A stretch of 64,000 nt of DNA from Clostridia bacterium (GTDB lineage Bacteria; Bacillota; Clostridia; Oscillospirales; Acutalibacteraceae). This document shows, piece by piece, positions 1 to 7,415 of this stretch. The DNA is taken from NCBI GenBank assembly GCA_017626295.1, contig JAGAJB010000017.1, forward strand, positions 86,320-150,319, written 5' to 3'. The translations under genes and the position numbers were made by a program. The notes beneath the pieces were generated by a model that searched no databases, was not told the origin of the DNA, and saw only the letters and a program-made list of their open reading frames with translations. Every line of letters begins with the position of its first letter. The stretch's first letter is position 1.

Positions 1-1
1 T

Positions 2-1171
2 CCCGCACAGATGGTTATAAAAATCGTTAATGAGGAACTTACCGCACTTATGGGCGGTACTCAGGCAAGACTTGCCTCTGCTTCCCATCCGCCAACGGTT
101 GTTATGATGTGCGGTCTTCAGGGTTCAGGTAAAACCACACACAGTGCTAAAATCGCATTAAAACTCAAAGAACAGGGTCACAGACCTCTTCTCGTTGCCT
201 GCGATATTTACCGTCCCGCTGCTATTAAGCAGTTGCAGGTTGTGGGTGAACAGATAGATGTCCCCGTTTTTGAAATGGGCACTGAAAATCCTGTTAAAAT
301 CGCAAGCGAGGCTATAAAACTCGCTAAAGATAAGGGTTACGATTACGTGTTCCTTGATACTGCAGGTCGTTTGCATATTGACGAACAACTTATGCAGGAA
401 CTTAAAGATATTAAGTCCACTGTTAAACCCCACGAAATTCTTCTTGTTATCGACTCAATGCTCGGTCAGGATGCAGTTACGGTTGCATCAAGTTTCAACG
501 AAGCATTAGGTATAGACGGTCTTGTTCTTACTAAACTTGACGGTGATACACGAGGCGGTGCTGCTCTTTCAGCAAGGGCGGTTACAGGCAAACCCATTAA
601 GTTTATAGGTGTGGGTGAAAAACTCGCGGATCTTGATGTTTTCCACCCCGACAGAATGGCAAGCCGTATACTCGGTATGGGCGACGTTCTTTCACTTATA
701 GAAAAAGCGGAAACAGCCCTTGACGAGAAAAAGGCTGAAGAACTTGAAAAGAAACTTCGCCAGAATAAACTAGACCTTAACGATATGCTTATGCAGTTTG
801 AAGAGATGAAAAAAATGGGTCCCATGAAAGATATTATTTCAATGATACCCGGTCTCGGCAAAAAGGTTAAGGATACAGATATTGACGATAAACAGATTGA
901 CTATACAATGGCTATTATCCGTTCAATGACTATGAAAGAACGCGAAAATCCCGATATAATCAATCCGTCACGTAAGAGAAGAATTGCAGCCGGTTGCGGT
1001 ATGCAGGTAGAAGACGTTAACAGACTTCTTAACCAATACCGTTCAATGCAGAAGTTGTATAAGCAACTTAACGGCAAAAATTCAAAGAAAATGATGAAAC
1101 GCATGCAGCGTATGGGTATGGGCGGAGGAATGCCCGGTATGCCCGGCGGTATGGGCGGTTTCCCAATGTAA
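2..1171 (+). CDS. ffh: Signal recognition particle GTPase Ffh (5' truncated by window edge)
   Basis: Protein subunit of the signal recognition particle; it binds 4.5S/scRNA and signal sequences and hands ribosomes to FtsY at the membrane. The frame is open to the first base, so roughly the first 60 residues (N domain) lie outside the window. Visible are the G-domain P loop GLQGSGKTT, DTAGRLHID and TKLDGDTRGG, followed by the methionine-rich M domain with a Met/Gly tail (GGGMPGMPGGMGGFPM). The internal ATG at position 11 is not the start, because the family's residues continue upstream of it. It heads the rpsP-khpA-rimM-trmD run; its receptor gene ftsY is at 21.4 kb. Confidence 0.97.
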   Translation, partial: PAQMVIKIVNEELTALMGGTQARLASASHPPTVVMMCGLQGSGKTTHSAKIALKLKEQGHRPLLVACDIYRPAAIKQLQVVGEQIDVPVFEMGTENPVKIASEAIKLAKDKGYDYVFLDTAGRLHIDEQLMQELKDIKSTVKPHEILLVIDSMLGQDAVTVASSFNEALGIDGLVLTKLDGDTRGGAALSARAVTGKPIKFIGVGEKLADLDVFHPDRMASRILGMGDVLSLIEKAETALDEKKAEELEKKLRQNKLDLNDMLMQFEEMKKMGPMKDIISMIPGLGKKVKDTDIDDKQIDYTMAIIRSMTMKERENPDIINPSRKRRIAAGCGMQVEDVNRLLNQYRSMQKLYKQLNGKNSKKMMKRMQRMGMGGGMPGMPGGMGGFPM

Positions 1172-1236
1172 TCAAACACAATTAGTGTTGATATAAAATC
1201 AGTTTATTATTATTTTACTTTTCGGAGGTAATTAAA

Positions 1237-1482
1237 ATGGCAGTAAAAATTCGTCTTCGCCGTATGGGCGCAAAGAAAGCACCTTTCTATCGTGTAGTTG
1301 TAGCAGATTCACGTTATCCCCGTGACGGCCGCTTCATTGAAGAAGTAGGTTTCTACAACCCCGTTAGCGATCCTGCAGAAATCAAAATCGATGCAGAAAA
1401 GGTTACAAAATGGATTCAGAACGGCGCACAGCCCACTGATACAGTTCGTGCTCTTCTCAAAAAGCAGAACATCATTAAGTAA
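1237..1482 (+). CDS. rpsP: 30S ribosomal protein S16
   Basis: Small-subunit ribosomal protein, 81 residues, the usual bacterial length. It begins [19 protein letters not shown], the S16 signature, and contains [26 protein letters not shown] ribosome binding site lies 7 bases before the ATG. The order ffh-rpsP-khpA-rimM-trmD is the standard Firmicutes arrangement, so co-transcription is likely. Confidence 0.98.
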   Translation: MAVKIRLRRMGAKKAPFYRVVVADSRYPRDGRFIEEVGFYNPVSDPAEIKIDAEKVTKWIQNGAQPTDTVRALLKKQNIIK

Positions 1483-1497
1483 TTAAAGGTGACTGTA

Positions 1498-1731
1498 ATG
1501 AAAGAATTGCTCGAAACAGTCGCAAAGGGTCTTGTTGAGACTCCTGACGCAGTCGAGGTCACTGTTGATGAACCCAATGAAGAGGGTGTTACCGTATACC
1601 ATCTTCATGTTGGTCCCGATGATATGGGCAGGGTTATCGGTAAGCAGGGCAGAATTGCAAAGGCAATACGTACTGTTATGCGTGCAGCAGCCATTCGCAA
1701 TGATGTTAAAATACAGGTCGACATTGACTAA
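1498..1731 (+). CDS. khpA: KhpA, KH-domain RNA-binding protein
   Basis: Small RNA-binding protein of 77 residues (YlqC/KhpA family); in other Firmicutes it partners KhpB/Jag and affects cell elongation and division. A single KH domain is seen with the GxxG loop in RVIGKQGRIAKAIRT. The ATG at 1498 is preferred over the in-frame GTG at 1489 because AAAGGTG sits 6 bases before it and the family begins near MKELLE. It lies 15 bases after rpsP, so the two are probably co-transcribed. Confidence 0.93.
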   Translation: MKELLETVAKGLVETPDAVEVTVDEPNEEGVTVYHLHVGPDDMGRVIGKQGRIAKAIRTVMRAAAIRNDVKIQVDID

Positions 1732-1764
1732 GTCGTAATGCGTTGACAAGCGAACAACAAAATC

Positions 1765-1806
1765 AAAAAGACCTTTCGCACAGATACCTGTCCGAAAGGT
1801 CTTTTT
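1765..1806 (+). terminator. Perfect 14-bp hairpin with T run just before rimM
   Basis: Arms 1765-1778 and 1793-1806 are exact reverse complements around a 14-base loop, A-rich on the left and T-rich on the right. Its last bases abut the rimM ribosome binding site (1806-1811). It could act as an intrinsic terminator or attenuator inside the ribosomal operon, or fold over the rimM start. Confidence 0.6.
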
Positions 1807-1817
1807 AGGTGATAATT

Positions 1818-2336
1818 ATGATTAAAGAATATCTTGAAATCGGGCAGATTGTCAGTACCCACGGTATCAGAGGTGAAATTCGCCTTAACCCTTGGTGTGA
1901 CGGGCCCGAATTTGTTAAAAAGTTTAAAACTCTTTACCGTGATGATAAGGGTAACAAACCTTTCAAGGTGTTGGCGTGCCGTCCTCACGGCAATGTTGCT
2001 GTTCTTAAATTAGAGGGCGTTGATACTGTTGAAGCGGCAAAAGCCCTGAAGAACACAGTTCTTTATATGAAACGCGCGGATGTTAATTTGCCCGAAGGGG
2101 AATGGTTTATTTCGGAACTTATCGGTTGCGAAGTTCTTGACTGTGATGATAACAGTATTTGTTACGGCACACTTACGGATATTGATTCGGGTGCTGCTAA
2201 TGACATCTGGTATATTAAGACACCCGATGAAAAGGAAGTTCTTATACCCGCCATAAAAGATGTTGTTATACGTTGTGATGTAGCCGAAAACAAGGTTTAT
2301 ATCCGTCCGCTTAGGGGGCTTTTTGATGAGAATTGA
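1818..2336 (+). CDS. rimM: Ribosome maturation factor RimM
   Basis: Assembly factor for the 30S head that binds S19; 172 residues with an N-terminal RimM beta barrel (EIGQIVSTHGIRGEIRL) and a C-terminal PRC-barrel (LIGCEV...DIWYIKTPDEKEVLIPAI). Start chosen at ATG 1818 rather than the upstream in-frame GTG at 1809, because TAGGTG (1806-1811) is then correctly spaced. The gene overlaps trmD by 11 bases, which suggests translational coupling. A strong hairpin directly precedes it. Confidence 0.95.
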   Translation: MIKEYLEIGQIVSTHGIRGEIRLNPWCDGPEFVKKFKTLYRDDKGNKPFKVLACRPHGNVAVLKLEGVDTVEAAKALKNTVLYMKRADVNLPEGEWFISELIGCEVLDCDDNSICYGTLTDIDSGAANDIWYIKTPDEKEVLIPAIKDVVIRCDVAENKVYIRPLRGLFDEN

Positions 2337-3069
2337 TATTATGACTCTTTTTCCGCAGATGTGCGAAGCGGTAATGAGTGAAAGTATAATCGGCAGAGCA
2401 AGGGATACGGGAAAGGTTGAAATCAACTTTCATCAGATTCGTGATTTTGCCGTAAACAGACGCAACCAGGTTGACGATACACCTTACGGTGGCGGTGCAG
2501 GTATGCTTATGATGCCCCAGCCTATATACGACTGTTTTATGAAAATTTGCGGTGAAACAGGAGTAAAACCCCATCTTATTTATATGTCACCTTGCGGTAA
2601 AACACTTACACAGGAACGTGTGAAAGAACTTTCCGAAATCCCCAATATTGCCATACTCTGCGGCAGATACGAGGGTGTTGACCAACGTGTTATTGACGAA
2701 ATAGTTGATGAAGAAATATCAATAGGTGATTACGTTGTAACAGGTGGCGAAATGCCTGCAATGATTCTTGCAGATGCAATATCCCGTATGCTTCCCGGTG
2801 TTCTTTCGGAGCCGGAAGGGTTTATGGGGGAGAGTCACTATTCATCACTTTTAGAGTATCCTCAGTACACCAAACCGCCTGTCTGGCACGGTGTGGAGGT
2901 TCCTCCCGTACTTGCTTCGGGTCACCACGCTAATATAAAAAAATGGCAAAGAGAACGTGCTATTGAGCGTACATATGAGCGCAGACCTGAACTTTTGGAA
3001 AATGCAGAATTAGATAAAAAGGAACGTAAGTTTTTAGAAGAATTGAAAAACAGGAAAGACGGTGAGTGA
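2326..3069 (+). CDS. trmD: tRNA (guanine-37-N1)-methyltransferase TrmD
   Basis: Methylates G37 next to the tRNA anticodon using S-adenosylmethionine, which prevents +1 frameshifting. 247 residues, typical length. It begins MRIDIMTLFPQM and carries the trefoil-knot segments YGGGAGMLM, LCGRYEGVDQRV and SIGDYVVTGGE. ATG 2326 is used rather than TTG 2323 because AGGGGG lies 7 bases before it. The start overlaps the end of rimM, as in many bacteria. The 246 bases after it carry no gene and hold the HPr promoter. Confidence 0.97.
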   Translation: MRIDIMTLFPQMCEAVMSESIIGRARDTGKVEINFHQIRDFAVNRRNQVDDTPYGGGAGMLMMPQPIYDCFMKICGETGVKPHLIYMSPCGKTLTQERVKELSEIPNIAILCGRYEGVDQRVIDEIVDEEISIGDYVVTGGEMPAMILADAISRMLPGVLSEPEGFMGESHYSSLLEYPQYTKPPVWHGVEVPPVLASGHHANIKKWQRERAIERTYERRPELLENAELDKKERKFLEELKNRKDGE

Positions 3070-3216
3070 AGTATCATTCACTAAGTTATTGTTTATCTTC
3101 AATAATATGTTTCTACATTTATTGTTATTTTGCACAAATCACAAATCTTTTTTTGAAAAAGGTTTAGTGTTCCGTCCGAATTATTGCCAAACTATGAAAA
3201 GGTTTGCAGTTTTTCG

Positions 3217-3244
3217 TTGACTTAAATCAAAATAGTGATATAAT
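3217..3244 (+). promoter_or_regulatory. Sigma-A type promoter for the HPr gene
   Basis: TTGACT at 3217-3222 and TATAAT at 3239-3244, spaced 16 bases, about 70 bases before the HPr start. Confidence 0.7.
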
Positions 3245-3315
3245 ATACTAGGTGCTAAGATACGTCTGCACATAATTTTGATAAATATAATCTATTTGAA
3301 TGTGGGAGAAATATT

Positions 3316-3579
3316 ATGTACGTTAAAGATGTTACAGTTCAGAATCAGGTTGGCCTTCACGCACGTCCGGCAACTTTCTTTATTCAGAAAGCTAACGAGT
3401 TCAAATCTTCAATCTGGCTTGAAAAAGAAGAAAGACGTGTTAACGCAAAGAGCCTCCTCGGCGTTCTTTCCCTCGGTATTATGGGCGGCACAGATATCCG
3501 CATCATAGCAGGCGGCGTTGATGAGGAACAGGCAGTTAATGCTCTTGTTGCTCTCGTTGAAAGCGGCTTTGCAGAATAA
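3316..3579 (+). CDS. ptsH: HPr-family phosphocarrier protein
   Basis: Phosphocarrier of the sugar phosphotransferase system, 87 residues. The active-site histidine is present in GLHARPA and the regulatory serine region is intact (NAKSLLGVLSLG), so it could be both a phosphate relay via enzyme I and a CcpA co-regulator after phosphorylation by HPr kinase. No enzyme I or permease lies nearby; the gene stands alone between its own promoter and a terminator. The intact histidine argues against it being Crh. Whether it is the main HPr or a paralog cannot be decided here. Confidence 0.88.
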   Translation: MYVKDVTVQNQVGLHARPATFFIQKANEFKSSIWLEKEERRVNAKSLLGVLSLGIMGGTDIRIIAGGVDEEQAVNALVALVESGFAE

Positions 3580-3597
3580 TTGTTTTCTGAAAACTCG

Positions 3598-3631
3598 GCG
3601 GTGAAGGTTTACCTTTACCGCTTGTTTTTTT
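3598..3631 (+). terminator. Intrinsic terminator after HPr gene
   Basis: Ten-base arms 3598-3607 and 3612-3621 (one G-T pair) around a 4-base loop, then TTGTTTTTTT. Confidence 0.85.
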
Positions 3632-3766
3632 AATTAGGAATGAGGAATTAGGAGTGAGGAGTTTCGGGCACTGCGTGCGGCATTGTAATTGCATTTTGTG
3701 TAAACAAAATATATCGCATTCAACGAATATATTGCGCGTAGCATATCGCACCGAAGGTATATAACT
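3632..3766. repeat. Mini-hairpin intergenic element, copy 1
   Basis: Begins with a GAGGA-rich stretch (about 3635-3670) shared with copy 3. It then runs as short palindromes separated by ATATCGC or ATATTGC: ATTTTGT/ACAAAAT (3693-3710), ATTC/GAAT (3718-3728), GC/GC (3736-3742) and ACC/GGT (3750-3758). Stem sequences differ while the linker is constant. It fills most of the gap between the HPr gene and uvrC. Confidence 0.75.
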
Positions 3767-3855
3767 CTTTTTTATTGAAAATTGCCGTTAGTAAATTACA
3801 AAGGTTTCATTTTAGGTTTATCCTTTTGTGTTTCAAAGTGAATTGAGGTGAGTAT

Positions 3856-5688
3856 ATGCAGGAAAAACTCAGACGATTAAAAGATAAGGCTAATAAATTA
3901 CCTCTTTCTCCCGGTGTTTATATTATGAAAGATAAAACCGGTAAAATTATATATATCGGCAAGGCTAAGGCTCTTAAAAACAGGGTAAGCCAATATTTCG
4001 GCTCACAGGAAAAGCATCTTACAAAAGTGCGTAAAATGGTTGAAAATGTTGAAGATTTCGATTATATACTCACCGATAGCGAGTTTGAGGCGTTGGTGCT
4101 TGAATGCAGTCTTATTAAGCAGAATATGCCGAAATACAATATTCTTTTAAAGGACGACAAAGGCTTCAGTTATATTAAAATCACACGGGGTTGGCGCAAC
4201 ATTTATGCGGTACTTCAAAAAGATGATGATGGTGCGGATTATCTGGGCCCTTATACCGCAGGATTTTCTGTAACAAAAGCCGTTGAACAGGCAAAAAAGA
4301 TTTATAAACTTCCTACTTGTAACAAAAGTTTTCCCCGTGATATAGGTAAAGACAGACCTTGTCTTAATTATCATCTGGGGCTTTGCTGTGCGCCGTGTTC
4401 GGGTAAACTGAGCCTTGGGGAATATCTAAAAAATGTTGACGGCGCACTTGATTTTTTGAAATTCGGCGGTAAAGAAACAATAAGGCGTTTGACTGCCGAA
4501 ATGGAAGAGGCTTCGGAAAATCTTGAATTTGAAAAAGCCGCTAGATTAAGGGATACCATAAGAAGCATTGAAAAAGTGGGAAGCAGTCAGAAAGTTGTTT
4601 CATCCACTTATAAAGTACAGGATGTTTTTGCCCTTTCCGTTATGGACGGCAAGGCTTGTTTTGCGGTACTTCGTTTTGAAGATAACCGCCTTTGTGACAG
4701 TGAGCATTTCTTTACAGAAGAAGGTGACAGCCTTTCGGAAATGCGGGCAGAACTCATAACTTCGTATTATTCTATGAACAGAAATGTTCCGCCCCGAATT
4801 GAAATTGACGGTGAAGTGGAAGATAAAGAAAATATTGAAAAATGGCTTTCGGAAAAACGGGGAAGTAATGTGAATATTGTTGTTCCTCAAAAGGGTACAC
4901 AGGCAAGACTTGTGGAAATGTGTAAATCCAACGCTATGCAGAAACTTTCCGAAAAATACCGTTGCAATGACAGAAACAGAGAGGCTCTGGAAGAACTTGC
5001 GATGTTACTGGGTCTTACTAATATTCCCGAGTATATTGAAGCATACGATATTTCCCATACAGGCGGCAGCGACAATGTGGCGGGTATGGTAGTTTTCAAA
5101 GACGGCAGACCCTTAAAAGATGCCTATCGCCGTTTTGCAATAAAAGGCTTTGTAGGGCAGGATGACTACGGCTCAATGGCAGAAGTGCTTTCAAGGCGTT
5201 TTGAAGAATATTATAAACATAAAGAAGCAGGTGCAACCGTAGGTTTTGCAAGACTTCCCGATTTAATTCTTCTTGACGGCGGTAAAGGGCAGGTGAATGC
5301 GGTAATCCCTGTTTTAAAAGAATATAATATTCAAGTGCCGCTTTTCGGTATGGTGAAAAACAGTAAACACAGAACATCTGCAATTTCAACGGAAAACGGC
5401 AGAATAGATTTTAATTCCCGAAAAAAAGCGTTTACTCTTGTTACTAATATTCAGGATGAAGTTCACCGTTATGCCGTTGCGTACCACCGCAAAAAACACT
5501 CTAAATCCGCGCTTTCCGCAACCCTTACACAGATTAAGGGAATAGGCGAAAAGAAGGCGAAGAATTTAATGATTAAATTTAAAACCCTTGATGCTATCGG
5601 AAAAGCGGATAAGGAAACCCTGATGAGTGTTCCCGGAATTACCGAGGCAAATGCGGTTGAGATTATAAAGGCGTTTAAAGGTGAATAA
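3856..5688 (+). CDS. uvrC: Excinuclease ABC subunit C
   Basis: Makes the dual incisions of nucleotide excision repair after UvrAB loads on damaged DNA. 610 residues, normal length. Domains in order: GIY-YIG endonuclease (PGVYIMKDKTGKIIYIGKAK), a Cys cluster (LGLCCAPCSG), UVR motif near residues 215-250, the RNase H-like UvrC domain (YDISHTGGSDNVAGMVVF; ILLDGGKGQ) and C-terminal helix-hairpin-helix motifs (IKGIGEKKAK...VPGITEANA). GAGGTG precedes the ATG. uvrA and uvrB are not in the window. Confidence 0.97.
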   Translation: MQEKLRRLKDKANKLPLSPGVYIMKDKTGKIIYIGKAKALKNRVSQYFGSQEKHLTKVRKMVENVEDFDYILTDSEFEALVLECSLIKQNMPKYNILLKDDKGFSYIKITRGWRNIYAVLQKDDDGADYLGPYTAGFSVTKAVEQAKKIYKLPTCNKSFPRDIGKDRPCLNYHLGLCCAPCSGKLSLGEYLKNVDGALDFLKFGGKETIRRLTAEMEEASENLEFEKAARLRDTIRSIEKVGSSQKVVSSTYKVQDVFALSVMDGKACFAVLRFEDNRLCDSEHFFTEEGDSLSEMRAELITSYYSMNRNVPPRIEIDGEVEDKENIEKWLSEKRGSNVNIVVPQKGTQARLVEMCKSNAMQKLSEKYRCNDRNREALEELAMLLGLTNIPEYIEAYDISHTGGSDNVAGMVVFKDGRPLKDAYRRFAIKGFVGQDDYGSMAEVLSRRFEEYYKHKEAGATVGFARLPDLILLDGGKGQVNAVIPVLKEYNIQVPLFGMVKNSKHRTSAISTENGRIDFNSRKKAFTLVTNIQDEVHRYAVAYHRKKHSKSALSATLTQIKGIGEKKAKNLMIKFKTLDAIGKADKETLMSVPGITEANAVEIIKAFKGE

Positions 5689-5692
5689 AAAC

Positions 5693-5721
5693 TTGACAAA
5701 ACGGGGCATTTAATGTAATAA
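5693..5721 (+). promoter_or_regulatory. Probable promoter for rsmD-coaD
   Basis: TTGACA at 5693-5698 followed after 17 bases by TAATAA (5716-5721), a weak -10, in the 93-base gap between uvrC and rsmD. Confidence 0.5.
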
Positions 5722-5781
5722 TAAACTGATAACATATGTATTGAGTATGTGTGTTAAATGTTGTTCGGGGAGGTGCTGACC

Positions 5782-6318
5782 ATGCGAGTGATAACAGGTT
5801 CTGCAAGAGGCAGAAAACTCAGAACTCTTGACGGTGAAAGTGTAAGACCCACTACCGATAAAGTCAAAGAGGCTATGTTCAGTATTATTCAGTTCGACAT
5901 TGAGGGTAGCCGTGTGCTTGATATGTTCTGCGGTTGCGGTCAGTTGGGTATTGAAGCGTTAAGTCGCGGTGCAAAGTCCGCGGTATTCGTTGATATTTCA
6001 CGCGCTTCTATGTCTGTTACAGAAGAGAATCTTGAAAACACAGGTTTCAGAAGTTGTTCTAAAACCGTTTTGAGTAACTCTCTGGAATATCTGGACAGAA
6101 CGTCTGAAATATTCGACATTGCTTTTCTCGACCCGCCTTACAAAGCAGGGATTATGACTGATGCTATTGAACGCGTGAGGCTTCATATGGCAGACGGCGG
6201 TATTATAGTCTGCGAAACAGCGGCAGAAGAAATTTTGCCGGAATGTGTTGAGGGCTTTACTTCAAGACGTTACAAATACGGCAAGATAGCCCTTACCGTA
6301 TACAGAAAGGTTGTTTGA
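5782..6318 (+). CDS. rsmD: 16S rRNA (guanine-966-N2)-methyltransferase RsmD
   Basis: S-adenosylmethionine-dependent methylase of 16S rRNA, 178 residues. Seen: GSARGRKL at the N terminus, the SAM-binding stretch VLDMFCGCGQLGIEALSRGA and the catalytic DPPY motif (AFLDPPYKAG). ATG 5782 follows GGGGAGGTG by 6 bases and fits the family N terminus MRVITG; an in-frame upstream start would overrun that binding site. coaD follows directly, the common Firmicutes pair. Confidence 0.95.
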   Translation: MRVITGSARGRKLRTLDGESVRPTTDKVKEAMFSIIQFDIEGSRVLDMFCGCGQLGIEALSRGAKSAVFVDISRASMSVTEENLENTGFRSCSKTVLSNSLEYLDRTSEIFDIAFLDPPYKAGIMTDAIERVRLHMADGGIIVCETAAEEILPECVEGFTSRRYKYGKIALTVYRKVV

Positions 6319-6319
6319 T

Positions 6320-6808
6320 ATGGGTAAAACGGTAGTATGTCCCGGTAGTTTTGACCCGCTTACAATAGGACACCTTGATATTATCACAAGGTCATCAAAA
6401 CTTTTTGATAAAGTTATTGTTGTTGTTATGCGTAATTTCAACAAGGATGTAGGCAGTTTCACCACTGAAGAAAGAGTGGATTTCATAAAACGCTGTACAA
6501 AGAATTTAGAAAATGTCAGCGTTGACACATACGCAGGGCTTCTGGCTGATTATGTGCGCGAAAAAGGCGCTTCGGCAGTAGTAAAAGGCTTGCGTGCTAT
6601 TTCGGATTATGACGATGAATTCCGTCAGGCGCTTACAAACCAGCGACTTAATTCCGAAATGGAAACAATTTTTATGGTTTCAAATGCCGAGCATATGTTT
6701 TTAAGTTCGAGCGTTGTAAAAGAAGTTTGCAGACTGGGTGGCGACATTACACAGTTTGTTCCCCCTGAAATCTGTGACGATATAATTAAAAGACTGGGCA
6801 GAAAATAA
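6320..6808 (+). CDS. coaD: Phosphopantetheine adenylyltransferase
   Basis: Transfers AMP from ATP to 4'-phosphopantetheine, the penultimate step of coenzyme A synthesis. 162 residues. The nucleotidyltransferase motif is VCPGSFDPLTIGHLDII and the second ATP contact is LSSSVVKEV. ATG 6320 is used because AGAAAGG is spaced for it; the upstream in-frame TTG at 6311 overlaps rsmD. One base separates the two genes, so they are one operon. Confidence 0.96.
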   Translation: MGKTVVCPGSFDPLTIGHLDIITRSSKLFDKVIVVVMRNFNKDVGSFTTEERVDFIKRCTKNLENVSVDTYAGLLADYVREKGASAVVKGLRAISDYDDEFRQALTNQRLNSEMETIFMVSNAEHMFLSSSVVKEVCRLGGDITQFVPPEICDDIIKRLGRK

Positions 6809-6840
6809 TTGCCCTGAGATAGTGAAAGGAACGATTTAAA

Positions 6841-7395
6841 ATGAGCAATATTGAAACATCACTTGAAAGTATTGACAGACTTATTGCTGAGGCAAAAGCA
6901 ATGCCTTTTTCATCAAAACTTCTTATTGATGAGGAAGAACTCGCAAGACTTGTAGAGGATATTCGCTTGAATATGCCTATCGAAATCACACAGGCTAAGA
7001 AAATCGCTCAGGAAAGACGCGATATACTTAACGATGCCGAAGCACAGGCGGAGGAAATTATCCACAAGGCTCGTCAGAGAGCAGATATTATGATTGAAGA
7101 ACATCAGATTACAAAAGAGGCTAAAGGTGCTGCTGACGGTATTCTTCAGCAGGCAAGAGATGATGCTGCGGCTATTCGTTCCGAGGCAAAAACTCACGCT
7201 CGCGAAATCACCGATAAGGCTGAAAGATGGTCTGAGGATATTCGCAGAAACGCAAGTTCTTACGTTGAAACTATCATAAGAGATACTGACGAAACACTTA
7301 CAAAGAGCGTTAACGATATAAGAAAACTCCGTCAGAGCATCAGAGATGCTTTGGCACAAAATAATACTGCGTCCAAACCCAGATTTGACGACTGA
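6841..7395 (+). CDS. Coiled-coil protein (DivIVA/ATPase subunit-like), function unknown
   Basis: 184 residues, very rich in Glu, Ala, Arg and Lys, with a predicted long coiled coil from about residue 50 to 170 and no membrane segment. Proteins of this shape after coaD in Clostridia are usually named 'ATPase' or 'V-type ATPase subunit H-like' on coiled-coil similarity alone. The N terminus (residues 1-45) is a separate conserved-looking segment with hydrophobic LLIDEEELARLVEDIR, somewhat like DivIVA/SepIVA proteins. It sits 32 bases after coaD and 20 bases before the PASTA pseudokinase, so a cell-envelope or division role is plausible but is inference. Confidence 0.6.
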   Translation: MSNIETSLESIDRLIAEAKAMPFSSKLLIDEEELARLVEDIRLNMPIEITQAKKIAQERRDILNDAEAQAEEIIHKARQRADIMIEEHQITKEAKGAADGILQQARDDAAAIRSEAKTHAREITDKAERWSEDIRRNASSYVETIIRDTDETLTKSVNDIRKLRQSIRDALAQNNTASKPRFDD

Positions 7396-7415
7396 TTTAA
7401 AGGTGAATTTTAACA

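Noticed and set aside
3316..3579. Crh (catabolite-repression HPr) instead of HPr
   Set aside because: The active-site histidine is intact in GLHARPA, whereas Crh lacks it.
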